A DNA stretch of 64,000 nucleotides from an uncultured Gammaproteobacteria bacterium (GCA_947258795.1 CAMYJU010000024.1:1-64000), one strand, 5' to 3'; numbered from the stretch's first letter, positions 34,330 to 43,530 are shown. Numbers and translations are program-made. The notes: generated from the sequence alone by a model not told the origin.

Positions 34330-34772
34330 AAAACAGTATGATGTATACGCTTTTGTGTGTGCTTGGTGCGTTACTTTTACTGCCTGTGTCACAGGCCGAG
34401 GAACTGAGATCCTTACGCGGGATCAATCCTCTAAATTCCGATGCCAGCAAACCCGAGATAAAAAGCTGGCAGGCTGATCGCTCACCGATCGAAAGGGAGT
34501 TTGTGCATCAGCCACCACTGATCCCGCATACCATTGAAGGCTATGTGATTAATGTGAAGTTCAATAAATGCCTGACCTGTCATAGCTGGGCGAATTACAA
34601 GGAACGAGGTGCTACCAAGATCAGCCTGACACATTTTTCAGACCGGGATGGCAATGATCTGGCCAATGTGTCTGCGCGGCGCTATTTCTGTACACAATGT
34701 CATGTTTCGCAGGTCGACGCGAAACCGCTGGTGGAAAACACATTCAAGCCTGCAGGAAATATCGGAAGATAG
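34326..34772 (+). CDS. napB: NapB dihaem cytochrome subunit
   Basis: This 148-residue periplasmic electron-transfer subunit of NapAB has a signal peptide (LLCVLGALLLLPVSQA) and two haem sites, CLTCHSW and CTQCHVS. The segments LRGINPLNSD and PPLIPHTIEGYVINVKFNKC are characteristic of NapB. Start overlaps the napH stop. Confidence 0.96.
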   Translation: MKNSMMYTLLCVLGALLLLPVSQAEELRSLRGINPLNSDASKPEIKSWQADRSPIEREFVHQPPLIPHTIEGYVINVKFNKCLTCHSWANYKERGATKISLTHFSDRDGNDLANVSARRYFCTQCHVSQVDAKPLVENTFKPAGNIGR

Positions 34773-34813
34773 TTGCTGTAGTCGTTTAGGTTTTAAAGTC
34801 TTGGGAAGCCGCT

Positions 34814-35413
34814 ATGTCAAACAATAAAACCAGTTGGTTTAAAAGCCTGAAGCAGCCCAGTGCCAAATATTCCCTGGGCGGCATTCTGATAGTCGGAATC
34901 ATTACCGGTGTGATCCTTTGGGGTGGTTTCAATACAGCGCTGGAAGTCAGTAACACGGAAACTTTCTGCATCTCGTGTCACGAGATGGAGGAAAATGTTT
35001 ACAAGGAATACCAGAATACTATTCACTATAACAACCGCAGTGGTGTGCGTGCGACCTGTCCGGATTGTCATGTACCGAAAGAATGGCACTGGAAAGTGGC
35101 AAGAAAGATAAAAGCCACGAATGAGCTGTATCACAAGGTTATGGGCTCAATCAGTACACCTGAAAAGTTCGAAGAGAAAAGACTGCAGCTCGCGCGTAAT
35201 GTCTGGAAAGTGATGAAGAAAACCGATTCACGTGAATGCCGCAACTGCCATGAATTTGAATCCATGGATTATCTGAAGCAGGGCCGGCGGGCGGTGGACA
35301 ACCATACCCGGGGTTTTGATGAAGGCAAGACCTGTATCGACTGCCATAAGGGGATAGCGCATTCGTTACCGGCCATGTACGAGGAGGACCCGAGTGCGGC
35401 GGTGGGACCTTAG
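34814..35413 (+). CDS. napC: NapC tetrahaem quinol dehydrogenase
   Basis: This 199-residue membrane-anchored cytochrome of the NapC/NirT family has one N-terminal helix (LGGILIVGIITGVILWGG) and four haem sites (CISCHEM, CPDCHVP, CRNCHEF, CIDCHKG). It transfers electrons from membrane quinol to NapB. Last gene of the nap operon; a terminator follows at 35586. Confidence 0.96.
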   Translation: MSNNKTSWFKSLKQPSAKYSLGGILIVGIITGVILWGGFNTALEVSNTETFCISCHEMEENVYKEYQNTIHYNNRSGVRATCPDCHVPKEWHWKVARKIKATNELYHKVMGSISTPEKFEEKRLQLARNVWKVMKKTDSRECRNCHEFESMDYLKQGRRAVDNHTRGFDEGKTCIDCHKGIAHSLPAMYEEDPSAAVGP

Positions 35414-35548
35414 TATCCTTTTAGGGTTTTACCATAGATAGTCATAAGGTTGGCCCCATAGACCTTGTGCAGGGATTATCTTGGGTATCTCATTCATGTC
35501 CCGCAAACCTAGGTATTTGTGCACCATTCGGGCCGGCCTATTTGATAC

Positions 35549-35564
35549 GTCAGAGGTTCGAATC
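35549..35564 (+). other. Possible tRNA T-arm fragment
   Basis: GTCAGAGGTTCGAATC matches the T-arm of bacterial tRNA-Arg(CCG) genes as I remember them, but on the plus strand, whereas the 5' half of a tRNA-Arg beyond the IS element is on the minus strand. The stretch GTTCGAATCGCGTTCGAAC around it is also an inverted repeat, so the resemblance could be chance. Confidence 0.4.
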
Positions 35565-35585
35565 GCGTTCGAACAACAAACATAC

Positions 35586-35616
35586 AAAAAAAGGGCCCTT
35601 GTTAGGACCCTTTTTT
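35586..35616. terminator. Terminator-like hairpin after napC
   Basis: A run of A residues plus GGGCC pairs with GGACCC and six T residues, giving a hairpin with T-runs on both strands. It can stop transcription from nap, and also transcription coming from the IS side. Confidence 0.75.
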
Positions 35617-35617
35617 A

Positions 35618-36910
35618 TGTAGTACCCGAGAGATAGTTTACAGCGGATACCGGAGACATGGTTTACACATAGAGGCATTTGGGGAGGATCCCGGATGCCC
35701 TGGAAAGAGTGTAAATCGATGGATGAACGCCTGAAGTTTATAGCCCGCCTGCTCGATGGCGAGAAGATGGCACCACTGTGTCGGGAGTTTGGCATTTCCC
35801 GGGTCACCGGCTATAAGATCTTTAACCGCTACAAGAACTGCGGCCTGGATGGCCTGCAAGACCGAAGCCGCCGACCCTATCGGCATGCCAACAAACTGCC
35901 CTACCAGATCGAACGGACAATCCTGCATCTCAAGCGTCAACACCCCTCCTGGGGTGCACCAAAAATCCGTGACAAGCTGATCAAGGAATACCCCATGATC
36001 AAGCCACCGGCCAAGAGCACAGTACATGCCGTGCTGGACCGGCACGGTCTGGTCAAACGGCGCAAGCGGCGCCGTTACAAGGCCGAGGGAACTCCGCTCA
36101 GTGACACCCATGCCCCCAACGGACTGTGGTGTGCTGACTACAAGGGTGAGTTCTTGCTGGGTAACAAGCAGTACTGTTATCCGCTCACCATCACTGACTA
36201 TCGCTCCCGTTACCTGCTGGCCTGTGAGGGGCTGGAGTCTACCCGGTCGGCCTTTGCCTTTAGCGTCTTTGAACGGGTGTTTAAGGACTACGGGTTGCCC
36301 AGAGCCATTCGTACCGACAACGGCGTGCCGTTCTCAAGTCCCAATGCCCTGTTTGGCCTGAGCAAGCTCTCGGTGTGGTGGCTGCGCCTGGGCATCCGCA
36401 TCGAGCGCATCCAGCCCGGCCACCCCGAGCAGAACGGCCGCCACGAACGCATGCACCTGACCCTGAAGAAGGAAGCAACTCAGCCCGCATCCTTCAACTG
36501 CCTGCAGCAGCAGGGCCGGTTCGATGATTTCATCGAGGTTTACAATAATCAGCGACCGCACCAGGCGCTTAACGGTAACTACCCGGGCGAAGTGTATACA
36601 CCCTCAACCCGAATATACGAGCAACCCCAGGAGCCAGAGTACCCGTTTCACGACCGTACAGCCAGAGTGACCCAATGCGGGAGAATCTGCATCAAACAAC
36701 GCAAAATCAACCTGAGTGTTGTATTTGCCGGGCAAACCGTGGGGATTAAGGAAGTCGCCGACAATATCTGGCTTGTCAGCTTCATGGATTATGATCTAGG
36801 ATTCTTTGATGAGGAGGTTGGCCGGATTGAACCGGCCACCAACCCTTTTGATCCGGAAAAGTGTTAACTATGTCTCCGGTATAAAATGTAAACCATGTTT
36901 CCGGTCTACA
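35618..36910 (+). mobile_element. IS481-family-like insertion sequence
   Basis: The element is bounded by inverted ends starting TGTAG (35618 and complement of 36910). Each end contains two tandem copies, 25 bases apart, of a motif like ACCGGAGACATGGTTTAC; spacing is identical at both ends. One transposase gene fills the middle. No target-site duplication is visible: the left flank is T-rich and the right flank is the interior of a tRNA gene. The missing duplication suggests recombination after insertion. Confidence 0.85.
35695..36867 (+). CDS. IS481-family DDE transposase
   Basis: This is a 390-residue transposase, apparently intact. The N-terminus is a helix-turn-helix of the Leu-rich type (LCREFGISRVTGYKIFNRY, LDGLQDRSRRP). 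The DDE integrase core shows Asp in LWCADYKGEF, Asp in IRTDNGVPFSS and Glu in HPEQNGRHERMH, followed by the YNNQRPHQAL motif. A GGGGAGGA ribosome site lies six bases ahead of the ATG. The C-terminal 80 residues form a small beta-rich extension seen in some IS481 members. Confidence 0.93.
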   Translation: MPWKECKSMDERLKFIARLLDGEKMAPLCREFGISRVTGYKIFNRYKNCGLDGLQDRSRRPYRHANKLPYQIERTILHLKRQHPSWGAPKIRDKLIKEYPMIKPPAKSTVHAVLDRHGLVKRRKRRRYKAEGTPLSDTHAPNGLWCADYKGEFLLGNKQYCYPLTITDYRSRYLLACEGLESTRSAFAFSVFERVFKDYGLPRAIRTDNGVPFSSPNALFGLSKLSVWWLRLGIRIERIQPGHPEQNGRHERMHLTLKKEATQPASFNCLQQQGRFDDFIEVYNNQRPHQALNGNYPGEVYTPSTRIYEQPQEPEYPFHDRTARVTQCGRICIKQRKINLSVVFAGQTVGIKEVADNIWLVSFMDYDLGFFDEEVGRIEPATNPFDPEKC

Positions 36911-36952
<42 letters not shown>

Positions 36953-37329
36953 ACAGTAAAACGCATTATCGCCGTCCTGGCGTCGCAGTGTTGCTTTCGC
37001 TAACCACCGGCCCCGCCGTCCGTGGCGGGGCGCTCGTCAGGAGGAGGGTCCACCGGACCTTCCTCGATATTTCTGTCTCGCCCAGTTGAGCTACGGGCGC
37101 AGCCTGTCCCAGGCGATCTAAAGATCAGATATCATTCTGGCACAGTATGTTACCGGTTGCTATTACAGCCGTCCATATGGATATTTCAGAGCTTGCGCTA
37201 CTGTGACAAGCGCCTGATTTCCCTAGAGTCAGAATGGCTGTATAATCAATGTCTCGGAATATCAGATAGGCAAATTCATCGCTAGCCGACCTGGGTCAGG
37301 CGGTGACTGACACGATGGGAGAGAACTTC
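36953..37329. other. Gene-free scar region between tRNA fragment and cytochrome gene
   Basis: No protein gene is convincing. The region holds the GC hairpin GCCCCGCC...GGCGGGGC (about 37010 to 37031), a second tRNA-Arg 5' end (37081 to 37100), and the upstream region of the cytochrome gene. ORFs here are short and lack family features. Confidence 0.5.
37081..37100 (-). repeat. Second copy of the tRNA-Arg 5' end
   Basis: The minus strand reads GCGCCCGTAGCTCAACTGGG, matching the first 18 or so bases of the truncated tRNA at 36952 with one change, in the same orientation and 148 bases away; the match then stops. It could be a recombination scar or attachment-type duplication. Confidence 0.7.
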
Positions 37330-37794
37330 GTGAGCGACGATACAACAGCAAAACGCAATTTAACGTTATTTATTCTGGCTCTGATAGCGCTGGGTGTGGT
37401 GATTTATATCATCGCCCAGGTGGTTTCAGAGGATGTTTCCAGGCCCAGACTCAGCAAGCTGGGTGAGAAGGCCATGCTCGAACGGATCAAACCGGTCGGC
37501 GAGGTCACTGTTGGTGAGGCGCCGGCAGCAGCGGCAGCAACAGGTACGGCAGCAGCGGGATCTGAGGTGCCAGCCGCCTGCATGGGTTGCCATGCTGCCG
37601 GTGTGCTGGGTGCACCGAAGGTAGGTAGCGCAGATGACTGGTCAGCCCGTGTAGGACAGGGTATGGCAGCATTAGTCGCAAGTGCGAAAAATGGCAAGGG
37701 CAGTATGCCTCCGCAGGCCGCACTGATGGACGAAGCGGGATTACAGGCGGCGATTTCTGCGATGCTGGAAAAATCCGGTGTCAGCGCACAGTAA
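37330..37794 (+). CDS. Membrane-anchored cytochrome c5-like protein
   Basis: This is a 154-residue protein read from GTG at 37330, which follows a GGGAGAG site; an ATG at 37315 is the alternative. One N-terminal helix (LTLFILALIALGVVIYIIAQVV) anchors it. An Ala-rich linker (about 60 to 80) leads to a class I cytochrome domain with haem site ACMGCHAAG and an axial Met in GKGSMPPQAAL. The domain resembles cytochrome c5, a small electron carrier to terminal reductases or oxidases. A strong terminator follows. Confidence 0.88.
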   Translation: MSDDTTAKRNLTLFILALIALGVVIYIIAQVVSEDVSRPRLSKLGEKAMLERIKPVGEVTVGEAPAAAAATGTAAAGSEVPAACMGCHAAGVLGAPKVGSADDWSARVGQGMAALVASAKNGKGSMPPQAALMDEAGLQAAISAMLEKSGVSAQ

Positions 37795-37812
37795 GTAGTT
37801 TGCAGAGCTGTT

Positions 37813-37850
37813 AAAGGCCCGCACGGTGAAAAACCTGCGGGCCTTTTTTT
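37813..37850 (+). terminator. Rho-independent terminator after the cytochrome c5-like gene
   Basis: The stem AAAGGCCCGCA/TGCGGGCCTTT with a loop of about a dozen bases is followed by a run of T residues. Confidence 0.92.
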
Positions 37851-37982
37851 ATTATTTGGGTAGAGCGGGATTTCCGTCTAGAATCCCTGTCATTGTGAGT
37901 ACAGCATAAAGCCGTGGTGATTCTGGGTATTGGAACCCTGCCAGGCTTCGTTAAGGCAACCCTGCAAAAAAGAATAAGAGAA

Positions 37983-39983
37983 TTAATCCACCAGCATACC
38001 GCGCATCTGTGCGATATGTGCCCGACCACGTTCCTTGCGCTGCTCGGGTGTACGTTCGACCCTGCTTTCCCATGACACCAGTTCTTGCGGCAGCTCGTTC
38101 AGGAAGCGGCTGGGCTCGCAGTCGATGATGTCACCAAAGCGCTTGCGTTGGCGTGCATGGGTCAGGGTCAGGGTCTCACGGGCGCGGGTAATACCGACAT
38201 AGGCCAGGCGGCGTTCCTCCTCCAGCGAGCTGTCATCCATGCAGTTGCGATGTGGCAGTAGTTCTTCCTCGACACCGACCAGGAATACATGATCAAACTC
38301 CAGGCCCTTGGCAGCGTGCAGGGTCATCAATTGTACCTGGTTGTTCTGTGCATCTTCCTCGTCACGGTCCAGCCGATCGAGTAGCTGGATGGTATTCAGG
38401 ATATGCTGCAGTTTGTGTTGCGGATTCTTTTGCGACAAGCGCTTGCACCAGTCTATCAGTTCATCGACATTGTCCAGCCGCCGCTGCGCGCTATCCGGGT
38501 CCGGACTCTGGTCGCGCAACCAGTCATTATAATCGGTCTGGCTGATCAGGTCCTGTATGACCCCGATCGGATCTCCATCCTCGGCCTGTTCGGTCAATGG
38601 CAGGAACCAGCCGGCGAATTCGCGCAGTCGCCTGGCCGCGTCCGGCTTGAGATGGTTATCCAGTTGATCGTCTATGCAGGCCAGCAGCAGGCTGGTGTGC
38701 TGTTGATGCGCAAAATCAGTGAGTCGCTCCATGGTCGCCGGACCCAGGCCGCGCCTGGGTGTGTTGATCACACGCAGGAAGGCGGCATCGTCTTCTACAT
38801 TGACGACCAGGCGACAATAGGCAAACAGGTCCTTGATTTCGCTACGTTCGAAAAAAGACGTGCCACCACTGATCTGGTAGGGTATCTGGTGTTCGCGCAA
38901 CACGCGCTCAAATGGACGCGACTGGTGATTGCCGCGGTACAGGATCGCATAAGCCGAGTATGCGGTGTTTTTCTGGAAGCGATGATGCAATAACTGCGAT
39001 ACTACGCGTTCGGCTTCGTGATCGGTATGTTTGCAGGTCAGTATCCGGACCGGCTCACCGGCCCCCTGTTCACTCCACAGACGCTTTTCAAACACGTGGG
39101 GATTGTTTGCGATCAGGTGGTTCGCTGTATGCAGAATGTTGTTCATCGACCGGTAGTTCTGTTCCAGCAGCACGACCTCCAGTTTCGGGTAATCGTTTTT
39201 CAGGTGCACCAGGTTGTCAGCCTGTGCGCCGCGCCAGCCATAGATGGACTGGTCGTCATCACCGACCACCGTCAGGCCGCTACGATCACCGACCAGTAGC
39301 TGTAACAGGCGATACTGGCTGGTATTGGTGTCCTGGTATTCGTCAACCAACAGGTAGCGAATACGTTCGCGCCATTTGTCCAGTATGTCCGGATGTTCTG
39401 TAAACAGCTGTAATGGGCGACTGATCAGGTCGTCGAAATCAAACGCGTTATAGGTGTGCAGGTAGTGGCTGTACTGTAAATACAGGCGCGCCGCGGCCAG
39501 TTGTTTTTCATCAGCCGCATCGCTATGGGCCTGTTCGGGCGAGATTGCCGCATTTTTCCACGATGAGATTTGCCAGTGGATCGCCTGTGCCTGTTCATAT
39601 GCCTGCAGGCCGGTTTTGCGCATTAGTTCCTGTACCAGCGAGGCGCTGTCCTGCGCATCGTAGAGGGTGAAGTTTTTGCGGTAATCCAGTTTGCGGTATT
39701 CGCGGCGCAGGATGTCCAGGCCCAGACGATGAAACGTGGAGACACGCAGCCCCTCACAGTCCAGGCCGGTTTTTTCCAGGCGCTGTTTCATCTCGCGCGC
39801 GGCCTTGTTGGTAAAGGTCAGCGCGGCGATGTGCTTTGCCTGGTATTTACCTTCGCGAATCAGGTAGGCAATTTTCTCGGTAATGACACGGGTCTTGCCG
39901 CTGCCGGCCCCGGCTAGTACCAGTAGTGGCCTGTTTGTACAGCTGATTGCTTTTTTTTGTCGGGGATTTAACTTTAACTTCAT
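37983..39983 (-). CDS. rep: ATP-dependent DNA helicase Rep
   Basis: This is a 666-residue superfamily I 3'-to-5' helicase, close to the 673 residues of E. coli Rep. Motif I LVLAGAGSGKTRVIT, Ia ALTFTNKAAREM, II LLVDEYQDTN, III VVGDDDQSIYGWRGA, IV VVLLEQNYRS, V QLMTLHAAKGLEFDHVFLVG and VI RRLAYVGITRARETL are all present. Rep helps replication forks pass bound proteins. The sequence follows Rep rather than UvrD in the opening MKLKLNPRQKKAI and in KYQAKHIAALTFTNKAAREMK. Confidence 0.95.
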   Translation of the reverse strand: MKLKLNPRQKKAISCTNRPLLVLAGAGSGKTRVITEKIAYLIREGKYQAKHIAALTFTNKAAREMKQRLEKTGLDCEGLRVSTFHRLGLDILRREYRKLDYRKNFTLYDAQDSASLVQELMRKTGLQAYEQAQAIHWQISSWKNAAISPEQAHSDAADEKQLAAARLYLQYSHYLHTYNAFDFDDLISRPLQLFTEHPDILDKWRERIRYLLVDEYQDTNTSQYRLLQLLVGDRSGLTVVGDDDQSIYGWRGAQADNLVHLKNDYPKLEVVLLEQNYRSMNNILHTANHLIANNPHVFEKRLWSEQGAGEPVRILTCKHTDHEAERVVSQLLHHRFQKNTAYSAYAILYRGNHQSRPFERVLREHQIPYQISGGTSFFERSEIKDLFAYCRLVVNVEDDAAFLRVINTPRRGLGPATMERLTDFAHQQHTSLLLACIDDQLDNHLKPDAARRLREFAGWFLPLTEQAEDGDPIGVIQDLISQTDYNDWLRDQSPDPDSAQRRLDNVDELIDWCKRLSQKNPQHKLQHILNTIQLLDRLDRDEEDAQNNQVQLMTLHAAKGLEFDHVFLVGVEEELLPHRNCMDDSSLEEERRLAYVGITRARETLTLTHARQRKRFGDIIDCEPSRFLNELPQELVSWESRVERTPEQRKERGRAHIAQMRGMLVD

Positions 39984-40185
39984 ATATGGTCTTTACAGTA
40001 GCCATTCAGCGGTACGCTCAGGCAGTAGTTATTGTAAAGAATTCGACTATTACTGAGAAGTGTCAATTGGTCATTGTCTGGAAGTTTTTTTATGAGACAA
40101 TGCGTATGTCACAGAACGGCCTGTTGATATGCTTGTCCATAGAAGTATGAACAGACCCTGAAAACCGATCGTTGGAGAATTGAGT

Positions 40186-41169
40186 ATGACTCAGGCTGAG
40201 CAGCCTGGAAGCCTGCCGTCCTTGCAGGCCGTTATCACCAGGCAACGTGATTCGCTGAACGAGATGCTACGGCAGCCATTCGCTGAAATGGCCCGGCAGT
40301 TCGCGCGTGTCTGGACGGATCGTGAAAAACTGAATGATCTGTTGCAGGAAAACATCAAGGCATTTCCGTATTGCACATTCATGTATGCACTGGACCAGCA
40401 GGCTGTGCAAATTACTGATAATGCCTCACAGTACGGGCTGCATAGCGAGCACTATGGTCGCGACCGCTCTACCAGGCCTTATATCAATAACATGGATCGT
40501 ACGCGTGACTTCAACCTGTCTGGTTCCTATATCAGTTTGCGCGCACAGCGGCCGTCGATAACGGCGGTACAATGTGTGCGTAATGATGACGGTGATTTGC
40601 TCGGCTACCTCGGCGCCGATTTTGACCTGCGCGACCTGCCCCTGACCAGTGAGGTCTATGAGGAGCCGGTCGGCTGGCGGCAGATGAAAGGCGATCCGGC
40701 CATCCGCGGTACGGTGTTTGCTCAAACCCGCAACGAGAGCATGATGGACCGGCACATGGATACCATACTGAGCATCATGGAGGAGCTGTTCCTGGAGCGC
40801 GGCGTGTTCCATGGCAAGCTGCATTTCTCCAGCAGCCGTCTGTCTATCTGGCTGTACGACGATCCGTATCGTTATCGCATCCTCGAGTTTGATGCTTTGC
40901 AAAACCCGGATATCTGCCTGGCCTACCCGCATCGGGAATATCCTGAAGGTTCACTGGTACCGGAGCAGGCGATCAGGCCGATACTGGATCAGTTCCGTGC
41001 CCTGCGCTTTGCTGATGACATGGTCTACCTGCGTTCGGGTTCCCTGAATCTGTTCAATGGCGTGGTCGGTCTGACCTTTTCATGCGACGGTTCGCACTAT
41101 GTGTCCTATGACACCTTCCTGGACAAGGGCCTGCCGTTCTGGATCGGCGCGACCGGGCAGTTGTCCTGA
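40186..41169 (+). CDS. Soluble PDC/dCache-type sensor protein
   Basis: This is a 327-residue protein without signal peptide or membrane segment; start at 40186 has a GGAG site upstream (the ORF is open slightly earlier). The first half resembles a PDC (Cache-like) ligand-binding domain: helix of about 40 residues, then FMYALDQQAVQITDN, YGRDRSTRPYINN, FNLSGSYISLRAQRPSITAVQCV and LGYLGADFDLRDLP. Such domains are usually extracellular parts of receptors, so a cytoplasmic stand-alone form is unusual. The second half is unrecognised. It stands alone next to the urease operon; a link is not shown. Confidence 0.65.
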   Translation: MTQAEQPGSLPSLQAVITRQRDSLNEMLRQPFAEMARQFARVWTDREKLNDLLQENIKAFPYCTFMYALDQQAVQITDNASQYGLHSEHYGRDRSTRPYINNMDRTRDFNLSGSYISLRAQRPSITAVQCVRNDDGDLLGYLGADFDLRDLPLTSEVYEEPVGWRQMKGDPAIRGTVFAQTRNESMMDRHMDTILSIMEELFLERGVFHGKLHFSSSRLSIWLYDDPYRYRILEFDALQNPDICLAYPHREYPEGSLVPEQAIRPILDQFRALRFADDMVYLRSGSLNLFNGVVGLTFSCDGSHYVSYDTFLDKGLPFWIGATGQLS

Positions 41170-41355
41170 TTGCCGGCTGCTTTTATTGTGGTGTATATTG
41201 CCAACTGGCATTACCTGAAGTTATAAATAGGGTGAAAAACAATATCTCCTGGAAGGAGGGTTTTCCGGTGCAACATTGAGCCCGATGTTGTTAATACCCC
41301 TCTTGATTATGATAAGAAACCTGAGCGTAACCGCTAACGGGAAAGGAGCTGACAG
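41170..41355 (+). promoter_or_regulatory. Upstream region of the urease operon with potential RNA structure
   Basis: Several short inverted repeats lie in order on the plus strand: GGAA...TTCC (around 41251 to 41266), CAACAT...ATGTTG (41270 to 41289) and AGCG-TAAC-CGCT (41324 to 41335) within CC...GGG. The last part reads AACCTGAGCGTAACCGC, slightly like the end of a TPP riboswitch, but the required CTGAGA core is absent. An AAGGAG site precedes the GTG start. No sigma-54 match was found here. Confidence 0.35.
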
Positions 41356-42036
41356 GTGCCCGAGTCAAGTAGCTTACTGGCGATTCTGGGCCTGGCGTTT
41401 GGTCTGGGTCTTACCCATGCACTGGATGCCGACCACATCATGGCTGTGTCCAGCCTGTCCGGTAAACGTGCCAGCTTGCGTGATACCCTGAAATTTTGTG
41501 GCAACTGGGCGATCGGGCATGGCATGACACTGCTGATTGTTGGTATAGCCGTGTTAATGATGGGAATGGCGATACCAGCCGAAATGAGTCAACTCGCTGA
41601 ATATGCAGTCGGATGGATGCTGGTGGGACTTGGTCTATATGTTTTCTGGAATTTGCACCATTCTGATGCACATTTGCACTTTCACAATCACGACGATGCC
41701 ACACGGCATGCGCACTGGCATAGACATCAAAATCAGGAAGATCATCACCATTTCCATGGGGCCGTCATGGTAGGTGTACTGCATGGCATGGCCGGTTCGG
41801 CACCATTATTGGCGTTACTTCCACTGGGGGCACAGGGTTCGCCCTGGTATGGTATGGTTTATTTGCTGGTGTTTGGTCTGGGTGTCTTGATGGCCATGCT
41901 GGTTTTTGGTGGTGCACTGGGCGCCGTATACGCATGGCTGAGTCGCTCCGGCCTGACCGTGATTAAAATAGTCCGCACCTGTGTAGCGTCCGGAACGATT
42001 GTCATAGGCGGTTACCTGATAGCCGGTCATTCCTGA
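41356..42036 (+). CDS. ureH: UreH/NicO-type nickel transporter
   Basis: This 226-residue membrane protein starts at GTG with an AAAGGAG site. It has about six helices, the nickel-transporter signature GLTHALDADHIMAV (HX4DH), and a His-rich cytoplasmic loop (residues about 96 to 135, with HHSDAHLHFHNHDD and HHHFHG). It should import nickel for the urease encoded downstream. Its stop overlaps the start of ureD (TGATG). Confidence 0.9.
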   Translation: MPESSSLLAILGLAFGLGLTHALDADHIMAVSSLSGKRASLRDTLKFCGNWAIGHGMTLLIVGIAVLMMGMAIPAEMSQLAEYAVGWMLVGLGLYVFWNLHHSDAHLHFHNHDDATRHAHWHRHQNQEDHHHFHGAVMVGVLHGMAGSAPLLALLPLGAQGSPWYGMVYLLVFGLGVLMAMLVFGGALGAVYAWLSRSGLTVIKIVRTCVASGTIVIGGYLIAGHS

Positions 42037-42878
42037 TGCCTGGATGCATGATGCCGCAAAACGATAGTGGCTGGCAGGCCAGTCTGCAACTTGAATTCGA
42101 ACAGCGCGATTCACGTACTGTGCTTGCATACAGGAAACATCATGGACCACTCGGTGTCCAGCGGGCGTTTTATCCCGAGCAGGCCTGCCCTCACATTTAC
42201 ATCCTTCATCCACCGGGTGGTGTTGTCGGTGGTGACCAGTTAAGCATCGATATCAGTCTACAGTCAGGCGCACATGCGCTGGTGACCAGTCCGGCCGCAG
42301 CCAAGTTTTACCGTAGCGCCGGTGATCAGGCAAAATTGCATCAAACCTTGCACCTGGCGGATTACGCGAAACTGGAGTGGCTGCCGCAGGAGACGATTTA
42401 CTACAACGCCGCGGAAGTATGCAGTACTACCCGGGTTGAGCTAGACGAGAACAGCTGCTTTATAGGCTGGGAGATGTACTGTCTTGGACGTCCCGCGGCG
42501 AACGAATACTTCACACAAGGCCATATCAGCCAGCGACTTGAAATCCGGCGCAAGGATATACCCCTGTGGCTGGAACAGACAGCAATAAGTGGTAATGGGG
42601 AGATGCTGCAGGCGCCATGGGGTATGTCCGGCCGGGCACTGGCAGCAACCATGGTTGCTGTTGGTCCCGTGGACGGACTGGCTGAGGAGATAAGACAGCA
42701 TGTTAGTGCGATAGCAGGCGATTATTTTTCTGTGACTCGGCTTGATGATGTGCTGGTGTGCCGTTATCTTGGTACCGAGGCGCAACGTGCCAGGCAGTGT
42801 CTGGTTGCAGCCTGGCAATTAATACGGCCAAAGTTACTGGGCCTTCCGGCCTGCGAACCGCGAATCTGGAACACTTGA
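42036..42878 (+). CDS. ureD: Urease accessory protein UreD
   Basis: This 280-residue protein belongs to the UreD/UreH scaffold family. Family segments are FYPEQACPHIYILHPPGGVVGGDQL, HALVTSPAAAKFYRS and WLPQETIYYNAA, with SCFIGWEMYCLGRPAANE later. UreD recruits UreF and UreG to apo-urease for nickel delivery. Starts one base inside the ureH stop. Confidence 0.94.
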   Translation: MPGCMMPQNDSGWQASLQLEFEQRDSRTVLAYRKHHGPLGVQRAFYPEQACPHIYILHPPGGVVGGDQLSIDISLQSGAHALVTSPAAAKFYRSAGDQAKLHQTLHLADYAKLEWLPQETIYYNAAEVCSTTRVELDENSCFIGWEMYCLGRPAANEYFTQGHISQRLEIRRKDIPLWLEQTAISGNGEMLQAPWGMSGRALAATMVAVGPVDGLAEEIRQHVSAIAGDYFSVTRLDDVLVCRYLGTEAQRARQCLVAAWQLIRPKLLGLPACEPRIWNT

Positions 42879-42897
42879 TCGTACAAGAGGATAGCTT

Positions 42898-43200
42898 ATG
42901 GAGCTTTCACCCAGAGAAAAAGACAAGTTGCTGTTGTTTACGGCAGCGCTATTGGCTGAGCGACGTCTGGCGCGTGGGTTGAAACTGAATTATCCGGAGG
43001 CTGTGGCCTATATCAGCGCCGCGATTATGGAAGGTGCGCGTGATGGCAAGACGGTCGCCGAGCTGATGAGTTACGGCGCAACCTTGTTGAGTCGTGACCA
43101 GGTAATGGAAGGCATCGCCGAAATGATTCCCGAAGTACAGGTCGAGGCCACTTTTCCTGACGGGACCAAGCTGGTTACCGTCCATGCACCGATAGTATAG
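42898..43200 (+). CDS. ureA: Urease gamma subunit
   Basis: This 100-residue subunit matches Ure[42 protein letters not shown] and [21 protein letters not shown] ribosome site upstream. It assembles with UreB and UreC into the urease core. Confidence 0.97.
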   Translation: MELSPREKDKLLLFTAALLAERRLARGLKLNYPEAVAYISAAIMEGARDGKTVAELMSYGATLLSRDQVMEGIAEMIPEVQVEATFPDGTKLVTVHAPIV

Positions 43201-43212
43201 AGGAGCATAGCG

Positions 43213-43530
43213 ATGATACCCGGAGAAATCGTAACAGCTGATGGTGAACTGGAATTGAACGTCGACCGTGATACCGTCACAGTAACGGTCGCCAACAGTG
43301 GCGATCGTCCAATACAGGTAGGCTCACACTACCATTTTTATGAAACCAACAGTGCGCTGGATTTCGATCGCGAGGCAGCCAGGGGGTATCGGCTGAATAT
43401 TCCGGCAGGGACTTCGGTGCGCTTCGAGCCGGGGCAGAGTCGTGAGGTAGAACTGGTAGCCTATGGGGGAGACCGGAAGGTGTTTGGCTTTAATGCCAAA
43501 GTGATGGGGGAACTGGAGGCACAGTCATGA
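43213..43530 (+). CDS. ureB: Urease beta subunit
   Basis: This 105-residue subunit matches UreB: MIPGEI at the start, [46 protein letters not shown]. It overlaps ureC by four bases (ATGA). Confidence 0.97.
   Translation: MIPGEIVTADGELELNVDRDTVTVTVANSGDRPIQVGSHYHFYETNSALDFDREAARGYRLNIPAGTSVRFEPGQSREVELVAYGGDRKVFGFNAKVMGELEAQS

Noticed and set aside
35549-35564. Complete tRNA gene left of the IS element
   Set aside because: Only a T-arm-like string is present; no matching acceptor, D or anticodon arms could be found on the plus strand.
41185-41225. Sigma-54 promoter before ureH (TGGTGTATATTGC and TGGCATTACCTGAAG)
   Set aside because: The first has GG-N8-GC spacing and the second lacks the GC of the -12 element.
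41320-41345. TPP riboswitch-like string AACCTGAGCGTAACCGC
   Set aside because: The essential CTGAGA core and 5' GGGGTGC arm are absent, and the downstream genes are for urease, not thiamine.
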